Below are positions 46,111 to 56,922 of a stretch of DNA of 64,000 bases, one piece after another. The stretch's first letter is position 1. Every line of letters begins with the position of its first letter. Below the pieces are notes generated by a model. That model saw only the letters and a program-made list of their open reading frames with translations, was not told where the DNA came from and searched no databases. Source of the stretch: CAWIVH01 sp963839475. GTDB lineage: Bacteria; Acidobacteriota; UBA6911. A program made the translations under genes and the position numbers. The stretch is from contig CAWIVH010000001.1 in NCBI GenBank assembly GCA_963839475.1, positions 930,001-994,000 of the forward strand, given 5' to 3'.

Positions 46111-47141
46111 CCATAGGGATGGCCGGCATAGGGACCGTTGTGCTCCAAGGCCGCACTTTCGCCTTTGAGATCTTCGGCCGTAAACAGGGCTTCGCAGGAT
46201 TTCGCCAGCTTGCGCAGGTCATCCAGATCAGCGGTGGTCGCGGGACGATACCCCACTCCCGCGGTAATGATTTTGTCCACCAAGTCTACCCATGAAGGTG
46301 GAATCCCGGCCGTCACTCCTTTCAGGGAAAGAGAAAAGCGCAGCGCCAGGTTCACCTCTTCCTGGGTTTCGGTCGTTCGATACCACCAGTCGCGGGTGCG
46401 CTTGGCGTTCTTCGGCCATGCGCCCATACTCAACGTTTTGATCGCGATGACTGCCGCTCCCTTTTCGCCGGCCAGATCGATCACCTCGCGCCCGAAATCG
46501 CGAATGTAAAAATCCGCGAAACTGATCGGGAACATCACGGTGTCGAAGGGAAAAGCCTTGAGCGCCTCGACGGCGGCGCGGGTGCTGTGCGCGCTGAAGC
46601 CGATCCAGCGGATCTTGCCCTCGTCGCGCGCCGCCCGGAAAGTCTCAATTGCGCCGCCGGGCGCAAAAGCCTTTTTCACTTCGGCCTGAGTAACCAGGTG
46701 ATGCATCTGGTAGAGATCGAAATGGCTGGTTTTCAGCCGGGTGAGGGATCGCTCCAGCTCCATGCGCGAGCCTTCTTTATCGCGGGCTTTGGTTTTGCAG
46801 GCGAGGAAAATGTCCTTGCGGTTCAGCTGCTGCAGGGCCGCGCCCAGCTTGATCTCGCACTCGCCATCTTTTCCGTAGGCGGGCGCAACGTCAAAATAGT
46901 TCACCCCGCGCTCGAAAGCTTGTTTGACCGCTGCATTGGAGCCTTCCTGATTTTCCCGGGATAGCGCGAGCCCGGGGAAGCCCACGATCGACACCTCCGC
47001 CTTGGTGCGGCCGAGCATCCTGCGCGGCATGCCCGCGACTTTGCTTGTGATGTCATCGGCGGACTTGAAATCGGCCAGCAGCCGATCGATGGGAATGACG
47101 GCGGCGCCGCCGAGCAGGGTGACAAACTCACGTCGTTTCAT
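46092..47141 (-). CDS. Tat-type exported aldo/keto reductase
   Basis: 349 aa. The N-terminus MKRREFVTLLGGAAVIPI has the RRxF twin-arginine pattern followed by a hydrophobic run, so it is probably exported folded with cofactor. The aldo/keto reductase barrel begins near residue 38; catalytic Asp84 and Tyr89 are in YFDVAPAYG, Lys116 in LACKTK, and His147/148 in QMHHL, so the tetrad is intact. The C-terminal region (CEALFTAEDLKGES) is short and lacks a ferredoxin-like Cys cluster. Reaction: NADPH-dependent reduction of an aldehyde or ketone; substrate unknown. Overlaps the M19 gene by 19 bases, tail to tail. Confidence 0.9.
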   Translation of the reverse strand: MKRREFVTLLGGAAVIPIDRLLADFKSADDITSKVAGMPRRMLGRTKAEVSIVGFPGLALSRENQEGSNAAVKQAFERGVNYFDVAPAYGKDGECEIKLGAALQQLNRKDIFLACKTKARDKEGSRMELERSLTRLKTSHFDLYQMHHLVTQAEVKKAFAPGGAIETFRAARDEGKIRWIGFSAHSTRAAVEALKAFPFDTVMFPISFADFYIRDFGREVIDLAGEKGAAVIAIKTLSMGAWPKNAKRTRDWWYRTTETQEEVNLALRFSLSLKGVTAGIPPSWVDLVDKIITAGVGYRPATTADLDDLRKLAKSCEALFTAEDLKGESAALEHNGPYAGHPYGYGTEV

Positions 47142-47396
47142 GGATGGCTCCTGGAAATTTGACTTCTAATACCATTTTTGCCGACAACCGGCAATACGAT
47201 CAGACAGGATCCTTATTCCTTTCGGACTATGAGATCTTCGCGGTGAAAAAAGGGATCTACCTCCTCCATCGCAGGTTGTGCACACGAAGATCATGCGGGT
47301 CGCGCTGAAAATCAAATTCAGAATGTCTTCCTCGGAGAGCCGGCCCCAGCGCTGAGCGATTTCCCCGATTCGCACGGCTCCTTTCCGAGCCGCATT

Positions 47397-48642
47397 TTAT
47401 TTGGCGTACGACATCGCGGCAACGGGATCGAGCTTGGATGCGCGATTGGCGGGATAAATCCCGAAGAAGATCCCTATGAAAACGGAGAAGACAACAGCCA
47501 GCAGGATATAAAAAACGGAAAGCCGGCTGGGCAGGCCGGTCAGGGCCGAAACGGCGAAGGCCGCTCCCAGGCCGATCATGACCCCCAAGGTGCCGCCCAA
47601 ACCCGTCAGCGTGCCGGCCTCAATCAGGAATTGCCACAAAATATCCTGCCGGGTGGCGCCGACCGCTTTCCGTATGCCGATCTCCCCGGTACGTTCCGTA
47701 ACGGAGACCAGCATCATGTTCATCACGCCGATCCCGCCGACCAGCAGGCCGATGGAGGAGATGGCCGCCAGGATGCCGGCAATCGGCCCCGTGATCTTCC
47801 CGAGGAATTCGAGCACCGCGTCGGAAGAGATCAGGGCGAAGTCATCCGGCTGGTTCGCCTTCAGCTTTCGGCGCACCCGCATCACCCTCGTGACATCCTC
47901 CTTGGCCGCGGCCAGAGTCACACCCGGACGCACCGCCATGAAAATGCGGCGGTTGTCGCGCTCCTGCCAGAAGGTGGACAAATACGTGGTGTAGGGAATG
48001 ATGGCGAAATTATCGGCAAAGCTCCCGAATAGCGTGTTGCGTGAAACGAAAGCGCCGACAACCAGGAAATCTTCGTCGCCGACTTTGATATATTTGCCGA
48101 TGGGGTCCACCGCGGGAAAAAGATCACGGCGGGGGCTATGGCCCAGGACGATCACCTTGGAGCGGCGGAAAACCTCCTCGTTGGTGAACATGCGCCCTTC
48201 CTCGAGTTCGAGGCTCCATACATTGAGCAATGCCGGCTGTGTTCCTATCACTTGGATCATCCGGCTCTTTTCGGCGGCATATCGCAGGGTCATCGGCGGA
48301 CGGCCCTGAGGCTCGATGATGTAGCCGACATTTTGAACGGTAGGGCATTCGTCGCGCACTGCCTTGGCATCTTCTTCCGAAATATCCTTGCGATGGAGCA
48401 AGGCCTCGTCAAACCCTCCCACGAAGAAGTCGAATTTGGCGACCGTGAGAGAGGTCTGCTCCGAACGGGTGATTTCGCCGGTGATTTTCTCGCTCAACCC
48501 CAACAGGATGGAAACCATGCCCATGAGCGAAGCTACCCCGATCGACACCCCCAACATGATCAGTCCGCTGCGCAGCTTGTGCGCCCGGATGACGTCCCAG
48601 GCCATCCAAAGGTTTTCGAGAACCAGTCCCTTCCCCCGTACC

Positions 48643-48650
<8 letters not shown>
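47397..48650 (-). CDS. MacB/FtsX-type ABC transporter permease (second of pair)
   Basis: About 417 aa, inner membrane. One N-terminal membrane helix (LRSGLIMLGVSIGVASLMGM), a large periplasmic MacB_PCD-type domain (about 60-270), and three C-terminal FtsX helices (about 290-410) with the GxVTERTGEIGIRKAVGA motif that contacts the ATPase. The start at 48650 (MSEVRGKGL) is chosen because its ATGAGTGA overlaps the stop of the upstream permease; the longer ORF to 48719 overlaps it further. No ATP-binding partner is adjacent. These transporters usually move lipoproteins, macrolides or peptides across the envelope. Confidence 0.9.
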
Positions 48651-49869
<1,219 letters not shown>

Positions 49870-50008
49870 AGCACTTCCATACTCCGGACCCTTGATACGA
49901 TCCAGGCCCGAAAAGGTTTACAGACATCCGGAATAGCTTCCGGCCCGGCCTTATGCAGTGCAAACAAGCCCGGGCGGGGAATCTCGAGGATTCCGGGCGC
50001 AGGAGCCG

Positions 50009-50560
50009 TCACTTCTTCTGCTTGGCGACGTAGTCGAGCGCAAATTTGCGGAGGGCTTCCGATGTCATCCCGATCTTGCGGGCTTCGGCTTCAGCCCTTT
50101 CCACATCCATGCCGCCCTGCAGCGCGAGCTGGATGAGCATCATGGCGCCGGCCCTGTTGGCGGCGGCGCAATGTACGAAAACCTTTTCACCTTTGGAGGC
50201 TTCCATCACCCGCAGGAATGCGTCGGCCTGGGACTCCTTGGGCTCCTGGCCCCGGAGCGGCACAGAAAAATACTTGATCCCCAGTTCCCCGGCCAGCTTC
50301 TCTTCGTAGGGAACTTTCGCCATTTCCTCCGCGGTCCGAATGTTAACTATGGTCTTGTATCCTTTTTCGGCAAGCTGCTTCATCCCGGCTTCGGTAGGTT
50401 GCGCGCCCGTGCCGATGAGCGGTGTCACTTCATAATACTTCGGCAGCGGAGGCTGCTCCTCAGCCGGCTTGTCCGCAGGCGCTGATGCGGGCGCCTGGAA
50501 GGCGACCGCGGTGGAAACCACCCCAAACAGCATGAATCCCAAAATCAAAGATCCTTTCAT
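50009..50560 (-). CDS. Exported DSP-like phosphatase (C-x4-R type)
   Basis: 183 aa. Signal peptide (MKGSLILGFMLFGVVSTAVA), then a Pro/Ala-rich spacer and a small DSP/PTP-like domain (about 45-180). The active-site loop is VHCAAANRAG, with Cys131 and Arg136, i.e. four residues between Cys and Arg as in the DUF442/BLH-like and fused DSP-NAD-kinase groups, rather than the five of classical PTPs. An Asp general acid is not obvious to me. Seven bases separate it from the membrane-protein gene, which in turn follows the MBL gene, so the three form an operon. Confidence 0.78.
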   Translation of the reverse strand: MKGSLILGFMLFGVVSTAVAFQAPASAPADKPAEEQPPLPKYYEVTPLIGTGAQPTEAGMKQLAEKGYKTIVNIRTAEEMAKVPYEEKLAGELGIKYFSVPLRGQEPKESQADAFLRVMEASKGEKVFVHCAAANRAGAMMLIQLALQGGMDVERAEAEARKIGMTSEALRKFALDYVAKQKK

Positions 50561-50567
50561 TTTTCCC

Positions 50568-51110
50568 TCATTTCAGGGGCTGCACAATTCGTGCAACCTT
50601 GCTTTTCAATTGGCGAAAGAGCTCCCAATCCTGCAAAGGATTTACTTCGTTTTCTTGAACGATCATGAGAAGGAGCAGGTTTTCGAAATCTTTCCCGGCA
50701 ACCAGTTCGACAAGCCGGTCATGAGACCATTGTGGATAGCGCCAGCGAGCCAGATGGAACAGCAGCTCCATCTGTTCCAGCTCCGGATTCCGCTCCCTTA
50801 ACTCGGTGTACCGGCTGCAAATGATGCGCATCGTGGCGGAATAGCGGTCGAAGCGGAGGATCAGATACCCCGCCAGCAAGCACAAGGCCGCGGTTGTTCC
50901 CGCCGCGGGCAGGTTCTCCGAGCCGATCAGGGTCAGTCCTGCTCCGAAAACCGCGAGGCTTAGAGCGGGGGCACACCGTTGGAAGAGAATGGTCCGGACG
51001 AAAAAGGGCTGCCTTTTTAACGGCAGGCAGACCACCGTCCGGTACCATAGAAAGAGAAAAGCGCCTCCTGATGCAGTCATGAGTCCAAGAAGGATCAGCA
51101 TCTGTCGCAT
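50568..51110 (-). CDS. Unrecognised membrane protein
   Basis: 180 aa that I do not recognise. Three probable membrane segments (about 4-22, 47-63 and 69-85) precede a cytosolic helical region rich in Glu/Leu/Arg (LRERNPELEQMELLFHLARW). A charged, coiled-coil-like tail carries no known motif. Placed between the MBL hydrolase (5-base gap) and DSP-like phosphatase (7-base gap); probably cotranscribed with both. Function cannot be assigned. Confidence 0.7.
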   Translation of the reverse strand: MRQMLILLGLMTASGGAFLFLWYRTVVCLPLKRQPFFVRTILFQRCAPALSLAVFGAGLTLIGSENLPAAGTTAALCLLAGYLILRFDRYSATMRIICSRYTELRERNPELEQMELLFHLARWRYPQWSHDRLVELVAGKDFENLLLLMIVQENEVNPLQDWELFRQLKSKVARIVQPLK

Positions 51111-51115
51111 CCTGC

Positions 51116-51802
51116 TCAGCAGCCCATATCGTGAAGAAATGATTCAAGAGACTCATGGCGGAGATATGGGTTGGTTCTTTTCTGTTCGCCCAGGGTCCCG
51201 AGCGGTTTGCTCGCGTAATTGTGGCCTGGCAGAACGATAATGTCATCCTCAAGGGCTGCGAGACGCCGGTTCAGACTGTGCCACATTTTTTCCGGGTCGC
51301 CGCCGGGGAAATCGACCCGGCCGCAGGCGCCGATAAAAAGAGTATCCCCCGATACCAGGTTGCCTTTCACCAGAAAGCACTGTGAGCCCGGACTATGACC
51401 GGGTGTGTGCATCGCCCGGATGGAAAGGCCGCCGATTCTGATATCTTCGCCATCGGAAACGGGGTGAAAATTCGCCGCGCGCTGCCTCATGAAATCCACC
51501 GGCATTTGAAAGTAATCGGCAACCTGCTTCATGTACTCGATTTCGTTGACGTTCATGTAAACCGTGGCGTCCGTGGCTTCCAGCACTGGTTCCACGGCAT
51601 TGACGTGATCGGGGTGCCCATGTGTGAGGAGTATATGGGTGATCCGCAAATCAGATTCCTTCGCCAGTTTGAGAATCGCTCCCGCATCCCATGCCGGGTC
51701 GACCACTGCCGCCTCGCGCGTCTCCGGGCAGCCGAGAAGGTAAATGAAATTTGCCATGGGGCCGATTTCAGACTGCTTCACGATGATTTCAGGAGAATTC
51801 AT
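51116..51802 (-). CDS. MBL-fold metallo-hydrolase, glyoxalase II / ETHE1-like
   Basis: 228 aa, cytosolic. Zinc-binding motif THGHPDH (His61, His63, Asp65, His66), HTPGHSPG for the next His, the bridging Asp in SGDTLF, and the last His in LPGHNYAS. The GACGRVDFPGGD segment is typical of the GloB/YcbL/ETHE1 neighbourhood. Possible reactions are thioester hydrolysis or persulfide oxidation; the sequence does not decide. It is the first gene of the operon with the membrane protein and DSP-like phosphatase, and diverges from the VWFA gene. Confidence 0.9.
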   Translation of the reverse strand: MNSPEIIVKQSEIGPMANFIYLLGCPETREAAVVDPAWDAGAILKLAKESDLRITHILLTHGHPDHVNAVEPVLEATDATVYMNVNEIEYMKQVADYFQMPVDFMRQRAANFHPVSDGEDIRIGGLSIRAMHTPGHSPGSQCFLVKGNLVSGDTLFIGACGRVDFPGGDPEKMWHSLNRRLAALEDDIIVLPGHNYASKPLGTLGEQKRTNPYLRHESLESFLHDMGC

Positions 51803-51916
51803 GTTCTGGATGATAGCAAATCACCCACAAAACCGCGATGACCGCAAAGTCAAAAGAGACAAACGGATTGAACTTTAATGCGGGGTGCCGCCATCCGTAA
51901 AAGAGGAGTATCATTC

Positions 51917-53011
51917 ATGGTATTGACACGAGGTACTATGCAAAGATCCCACCGATGGATGGCCATTTTGATGATCACCGGCCTCGCGACTCTTGCCTGG
52001 CTTCCTGCACAACAAGGACGGAACGCACCGAAAAAGGCGGAAGAGAGCCAGGCAATTCGCGTCGAGGTGGAGATGGTCTCTCTTCCGGTGGTGGTAACGA
52101 CCAAGGAAGGAAAACGGATTACCGACCTCACCAAAGCGGATTTCCAGGTGTACGAGGACGGCGTACCCCAGGAAATCGCGGGTTTTGCGGCTACGGACGA
52201 GCCCATCTCGGTCGTTCTGGCACTGGATACCAGCGGCAGCACGGAACTCAAGCTGGCCCGCATCCAGAACGAAGCCATTCGTTTTGTCAATTCCTTGCAC
52301 CCGGATGACTCGGTCGCCGTCATGTCTTTTTCCGACGACGTGAGCCTGCTCGAAGATTTCAGCATTGACCGGAATAAGAATGCTTACGGCATCAAGGAAA
52401 CCCGCTCAGGGGGATGGACGGTACTGTACGAGGCGGTTTGGCTGGCGTTGCAGGAAGTCCTCAAGCCGGTCAAGGAAAGAAAAGCGCTGGTGCTATTTAC
52501 CGATGGAGTCGATACCCGCAGCCGCAAGGCCTCGGAAAAGGAAACCCTGGAGCTTGCCCGGGAATCCTATGCCACGGTGTACAGTGTCTACTTCGACACC
52601 GAGTATGACCAGTATCGCTCCACTCGGGGCATCAGCCCGACGGTGGGGGGAATCCCCGTTCCCGGAGGCGGCATGCCTCGCGTCGGGGGGTATCCATCAG
52701 GCGGCGGCTATCCGGGGGTGTACGGCCCCGGATCGACCCGGGCGGAATACGTGCAGGGGCACAGCTACCTCGCAAAGTTGGCCGAGTATAGCGGCGGAAT
52801 TGTTGTCGACGCTTTTGAAATGGAGGATCTCGGACCTGCCTTTGAGTCCATTGCCAAGGAATTGGCCAGCCAGTACAGCATCGGCTACTACCCTGGCAAC
52901 CAGAAGCACGACGGAAAATTCAGGAAAGTTGAAGTCAAGGTGAACAAGCCGGGATTGGTCGCACGAACTAAAAAGGGATACTACGCTAAAAAGCCGGACG
53001 GAAAAAAGTAG
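51917..53011 (+). CDS. VWFA-related protein of the acidobacterial type
   Basis: About 364 aa, exported. Hydrophobic N-terminal segment (about 15-30) ending near ALPAQQ-like residues (LAWLPAQQGR), a beta-strand block (about 47-92: RVEVEMVSLPVVVTTKEG...FQVYEDGVPQ), and a VWFA domain (about 97-350) with MIDAS motif DTSGST (Asp104). An insertion of Gly/Pro-rich sequence (about 245-290) interrupts the domain before EMEDLGPAFESIAKELASQYSIGY. This layout is that of the VWFA-related domain proteins expanded in Acidobacteriota. Start at 51917 has GAGG about ten bases upstream; an alternative ATG is 51938. Function: metal-dependent adhesion or protein binding at the cell surface, inferred. Confidence 0.9.
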   Translation: MVLTRGTMQRSHRWMAILMITGLATLAWLPAQQGRNAPKKAEESQAIRVEVEMVSLPVVVTTKEGKRITDLTKADFQVYEDGVPQEIAGFAATDEPISVVLALDTSGSTELKLARIQNEAIRFVNSLHPDDSVAVMSFSDDVSLLEDFSIDRNKNAYGIKETRSGGWTVLYEAVWLALQEVLKPVKERKALVLFTDGVDTRSRKASEKETLELARESYATVYSVYFDTEYDQYRSTRGISPTVGGIPVPGGGMPRVGGYPSGGGYPGVYGPGSTRAEYVQGHSYLAKLAEYSGGIVVDAFEMEDLGPAFESIAKELASQYSIGYYPGNQKHDGKFRKVEVKVNKPGLVARTKKGYYAKKPDGKK

Positions 53012-53069
53012 CTGTCCCGGAGGTGAAGCGGATTTGGGCGGAGGTGTGGCACGAGGTTGAAGATATCGC

Positions 53070-53636
53070 CTAGCGCCGGCCGAAGCTGGGATGGGACTCG
53101 GGGCAGCCGCTCTGCTGATTGACGGCTCGGGCCAGGACGAAGCAGAGATCGGACAGCCGGTTCAGGTAGCGAATGATCGCGGGATCCACCATTTCCTGGT
53201 GGGACAAGGCCACGCAGCAGCGCTCGGCCCGGCGCGCCACGGTCCTGGCCAGATGCAGCAGAGCTCCCTGGGTGGTTCCACCGGGGATGACGAATTGCCG
53301 CAGAGGTTCCAGGTTCTTCTCGCAGTCGTCGATCGCCTTCTCCAAGGCAGCGGTATCATCATCGCTGACCCTCGGGATATTCCACTCCGCGGGATCGAGG
53401 CCTTCGGGCAGCGCCAGGTTAGCTCCAAGGGTGAAAAGATCGTCCTGGATCCTTCGCAGAATCGCATCCACGGCTTCCGGAAGGTTCTGGCTCCGCACAA
53501 CCCCGAGCATGGCGTTCAGCTCATCAATGGAGCCATACGCATCCACTCTGGCCGCGTCTTTCCCCACTCGTTTGCCGCCGATGAGCACGGTGTTCCCATC
53601 GTCTCCGGCTTTGGTGTAAATCCTTGTCAATTTCAC
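53070..53636 (-). CDS. PduO-type cob(I)alamin adenosyltransferase
   Basis: 188 aa, cytosolic, transferring an adenosyl group from ATP to cob(I)alamin for adenosylcobalamin. The N-terminal ATP-binding motif TRIYTKAGDDG (about 4-14) and RVDAYGSIDELNAMLG (about 30-45), the FVIPGGT strand, and RTVARRAERC (about 130) are the family signatures; the C-terminal part NRLSDLCFVLARAVN matches. Length is typical. No other cobalamin genes or B12-dependent mutase are close. It converges on the VWFA gene with a 58-base gap. Confidence 0.93.
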   Translation of the reverse strand: MKLTRIYTKAGDDGNTVLIGGKRVGKDAARVDAYGSIDELNAMLGVVRSQNLPEAVDAILRRIQDDLFTLGANLALPEGLDPAEWNIPRVSDDDTAALEKAIDDCEKNLEPLRQFVIPGGTTQGALLHLARTVARRAERCCVALSHQEMVDPAIIRYLNRLSDLCFVLARAVNQQSGCPESHPSFGRR

Positions 53637-53977
53637 CCCCAGCCCGGGCTTTCAGAAGAGTCGCGCATCGCCAGGAATCTCTGGTTGGAAGCCGGCCCTT
53701 TCTCCTGATTTTTTGGGAATCTCAAAAACAAAATGCCCCGGCCCGCGTACAACAATTGGACGTCAATCAAGTTATACACTGAATTGGCTCCCGTTTGGAA
53801 TTTCATAAAGCGGGCGGCTCAGGCATGGTAAAGCTTGCCAATATCCTAGCCAAGAAACGAATCGAATATGGCAGCGTTCATCTTCAGCAAGGAAGGGGTG
53901 GTTCTTCTTGCGTTATAATCGATTGCACATAGGGTGGTCTAACAGGCCGGCCCCTATAACAGATCGGATGAGAAGGA
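53637..53977. other. Gene-free divergent intergenic region
   Basis: About 340 bases between the PduO gene and the sulfatase-fold gene. It is notably AT-rich toward the right. I see no convincing small ORF, RNA or terminator; it must contain promoters for both flanking genes. Confidence 0.4.
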
Positions 53978-56602
53978 ATGCGTTCAACGGACCATGGCAC
54001 TGAAATGGCGATAAGCTCGAAACTGCGCCAATTGCTGCCGCCTGCGCTCCTCATCCTATTAAATATCTTCCTTTTCATGCCGGCGCTGATTTATAGCCGC
54101 AATATCTCGGAGTTAGCCATCTCCTTTTCAGAGATATTGGGTGTGAATGTTCTTCCCGCAGCGGTAATGCTTGCAGTGTTGCTGGCAACGGGTCTGACAT
54201 TGCCGCGCAGTTTTTTCCCAAGATATGTCGTGTTTCTGTGCTCCTTGGGCCTTTTGCTCTGGATACAGGGAAATCTTTTCGTTTGGGACTACGGCCTGAT
54301 CAACGGCCAGGGCATTAACTGGAGCGCCCTATCATGGCGAGGTTGGATAGACGGCGCGGTCTGGTTCACAGTGCTGTTATTCTCTCTGATATTTTACAGA
54401 CGCTTCTACAAGATAGCTGCATTTACCAGTCTCGTTTTTATTGTATTGCAGACCTTTCTCCTTGGATCGATGGTCGTTAAATCTCCTTCGTTGTTTTTCG
54501 GGGAGAATGAAGCATCGCCCATCCCGCCCGACGAGATTTTTAGTTTCTCAACAAATCAGAATGTCATACACATAATTGCAGATGGGTTTCAGTCCGACAT
54601 CTTTAAAGAGATTATCGATGAGGATCGCGCCTATTACAGCAAAGCATTCCAGGGTTTTACATACTTCTCGGATACCACCGGGTCCTTTCCAACGACCTTT
54701 ATGAGTGTCCCCGCTTTTTTGAGCGGAGAGGTTTATCGGAATGACATTCCGATGGGCGATTTTGTAGCGAAGACTCTCTCTTCAAAAACCATCCTCAATA
54801 CCGCCCACGACAAAGGATTTGATGTGGACTTGATCCTTACCGTCGGTATTACAAAGGCCGGGAAATACAATACTGCTTATGTAATTCCGACTCCTTACAC
54901 TTCCGACAAAGCTGCCTATAGCAGAGCAAGGTCCTCCTTAATGATGGATCTCGTTCTTTTTAAGGTGCTTCCTCATTCTCTTAAAAAATATATTTACAAT
55001 AATGAATCCTGGCTGCTGCAGCCTAACATCTTGAAGGACCCGCGCCATGAATATCGATATTTTGCCCACGACGCTTTCCTGCAGGACTTAGTTGACAAAT
55101 CGTCTGCATCCAGGGTTAAGCCGGTGTATAAATATATCCATCTTGCGACCACCCATGCGCCCGTCGTTATTGGAAGCGACGGATCGTTTCAAGGTGCCGT
55201 TCAGCCGTTCACCAGAGAAAGGCTGAAGTCCCAATGCCGATTTGCCTTGAAGCGCCTCTTGGTCTTCCTGAATAGGATGAGGTTTTTAGGGATTTATGAT
55301 TCTTCCCTGATCATTTTGCATGCCGACCATGGAGCCGGCCAACCCGTCCAAATGAGATCTTCCGCGACCGGCGACTCATCCCGTGGGATCCCAGGCGACT
55401 TGAGCAGCATCGCAGGAAGCGCATTGCCGCTGCTGATGATCAAGAAGCCCAAGAGTTGGGGACCTCTGGAATTCTCAACGAATCAAGCGGCACTTACCGA
55501 TATCCCGGCAACAGTCAACGATTTGCTGAATTGGGGGGGCCATTTCCCCGGCAAGTCCGTTTTCACATTGAAAGAAACGGAAAATCGGCAGCGAAGATTC
55601 TACTACCATAAGTGGATCAACGATAATTGGCAGTCCGATTTCTTCAGCCACCTTGATGAATTTGAGATCGATGGAAGTTCTTATGATGCAAGTTCCTGGC
55701 ATTTGGGGAAATACGTTTTAGCTCGAGATTCGTCGCTTCAAAGTGCGAGGATAGAATTCGGCACAGAGCAGGCTGCCAAATTTCTGCGCCTGGGATGGGG
55801 CGACAACGAACATGAATCTGGCGGGCGGACCTTCAACTGGGCTCTGGGAAATTCGGCCTCTATTATCATCGCCCTTCCCAAGGAGAGTGTTCGGCTGCAT
55901 GCTAAGGTTAATTCGCCAGGATTTGAGGATGGCAATCAATCGGTGAGTGTTCTGCTGGATGGAATAAAGATCGGCGACTGGGAGATCGGGGGTGCGGGGG
56001 AGTGGCAGAGCGTTTATATGGATCTCCCGGCAGACAAAGAACGACCCCGCGTGAGTGAAATAGCTTTTCGATTTCGAAAGTCTCTGAGTCTCACGCCGGA
56101 TGCAAATAACACAAAGCCCCTGGCTCTGAGGTTTGAATCGATAACACTCGGAGATACTGAACCAGCCCCCCATTATGAGTGGGGTACCACTGTCAAGTTC
56201 GGTTTTGGGGGGAATTCTCAAAAATACCAGGAGAATGGCTGGAATGTTCAAGAAAATGGATTGACGTGGACCAGCGGGTCGCGTGCCACACTGATATTTT
56301 CCTTTGGAAAAACAGTCACCCGGGATGTCAAAGTCGAAGCCGAGGTCTCCGCTCTGGTGTCGGGCAAATTAAAAGAGCAGCGCGTTCTGATTAAAGCGAA
56401 CGGCAAACCCCTGAAGGAATGGAAGATACGCAAGGCGGAAAGTTGTGCAGAGAATGTAATAATCCCCCATTCGCTCATTCAAAGTGGCATCCTGAAACTT
56501 ACTTTTGATTTACCCGAAGCAACATCTCCGGCATCGCTCGGGATAAGCGGCGACAAAAGAGTTCTGGGATTGGCCTTTCACACGATTACCCTGACTCAAT
56601 AA
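53978..56602 (+). CDS. Membrane sulfatase-fold protein with C-terminal beta domains
   Basis: 874 aa. Five or so membrane segments in the first ~175 residues, then an alkaline-phosphatase/sulfatase-like domain (about 185-525): IIADGFQSDIF (metal Asp), the nucleophile region TGSFPTTFMS, THAPVV, and LHADHGAG (metal Asp-His). The rest (about 560-874) is beta-rich with two related halves (e.g. RLHAKVNSPGF..., VKVEAEVSALVSG...) like carbohydrate-binding sandwiches. Overall shape is that of LTA-synthase/phosphoethanolamine-transferase relatives that decorate envelope glycans. Codon use is AT-richer than the neighbours. Start at 53978; ATG at 54005 is an alternative. Followed after 11 bases by the small membrane gene. 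Confidence 0.82.
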   Translation: MRSTDHGTEMAISSKLRQLLPPALLILLNIFLFMPALIYSRNISELAISFSEILGVNVLPAAVMLAVLLATGLTLPRSFFPRYVVFLCSLGLLLWIQGNLFVWDYGLINGQGINWSALSWRGWIDGAVWFTVLLFSLIFYRRFYKIAAFTSLVFIVLQTFLLGSMVVKSPSLFFGENEASPIPPDEIFSFSTNQNVIHIIADGFQSDIFKEIIDEDRAYYSKAFQGFTYFSDTTGSFPTTFMSVPAFLSGEVYRNDIPMGDFVAKTLSSKTILNTAHDKGFDVDLILTVGITKAGKYNTAYVIPTPYTSDKAAYSRARSSLMMDLVLFKVLPHSLKKYIYNNESWLLQPNILKDPRHEYRYFAHDAFLQDLVDKSSASRVKPVYKYIHLATTHAPVVIGSDGSFQGAVQPFTRERLKSQCRFALKRLLVFLNRMRFLGIYDSSLIILHADHGAGQPVQMRSSATGDSSRGIPGDLSSIAGSALPLLMIKKPKSWGPLEFSTNQAALTDIPATVNDLLNWGGHFPGKSVFTLKETENRQRRFYYHKWINDNWQSDFFSHLDEFEIDGSSYDASSWHLGKYVLARDSSLQSARIEFGTEQAAKFLRLGWGDNEHESGGRTFNWALGNSASIIIALPKESVRLHAKVNSPGFEDGNQSVSVLLDGIKIGDWEIGGAGEWQSVYMDLPADKERPRVSEIAFRFRKSLSLTPDANNTKPLALRFESITLGDTEPAPHYEWGTTVKFGFGGNSQKYQENGWNVQENGLTWTSGSRATLIFSFGKTVTRDVKVEAEVSALVSGKLKEQRVLIKANGKPLKEWKIRKAESCAENVIIPHSLIQSGILKLTFDLPEATSPASLGISGDKRVLGLAFHTITLTQ

Positions 56603-56613
56603 GGACGGCAACT

Positions 56614-56823
56614 TTGTTGAAGAGATCCTACATTCTGTACCTTCTGCTGGTTGTGTTGGTTTTGCCAAAACCTGCTTTGGCCTACCTCGATGCGGGAAGC
56701 GGTAGCATGCTCGTACAGCTGCTGCTTGGCGGCGTGGCAGGCCTTGCGGTCCTGCTTAAAGTCAGTTGGAAGTGGATTCTGGGAAAAATCGGTCTGGGGC
56801 ACAAGGAAGCCGGCCGTGACTAA
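56614..56823 (+). CDS. Small YLDxGSGSM membrane protein
   Basis: 69 aa, TTG start at 56614. Signal-like helix (about 7-22), then the motif AYLDAGSGSMLVQLLLGG (about 23-40), a second helix and a basic tail. Small proteins with YLDPGSGSML-type motifs are conserved and, to my knowledge, often sit next to sulfatase-fold and methyltransferase genes of surface polymer loci; no function is established. The gap to the sulfatase-fold gene is 11 bases. Confidence 0.78.
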   Translation: MLKRSYILYLLLVVLVLPKPALAYLDAGSGSMLVQLLLGGVAGLAVLLKVSWKWILGKIGLGHKEAGRD

Positions 56824-56922
56824 ATGGCCACGCAAACCGCAGTTCGTTTCCGGAAATAGGACAAAAAGTTCTGGCCCCTGCTTTCAAACTCGAGAGAATT
56901 CCTGCCGGCGAGGGATGTACTC

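Noticed and set aside
47179..47195. Perfect small hairpin TTGCCG-ACAAC-CGGCAA as a terminator
   Set aside because: The T-run lies before rather than after the stem for the plus strand, and an A-run follows on the minus strand, so it does not fit an intrinsic terminator.
47166..47375. 69-codon minus-strand frame in the AKR/permease gap
   Set aside because: The first ~15 residues (MRIGEIAQRWGRLSEED) look vaguely protein-like but the rest does not; possibly a gene remnant, not supportable as a gene.
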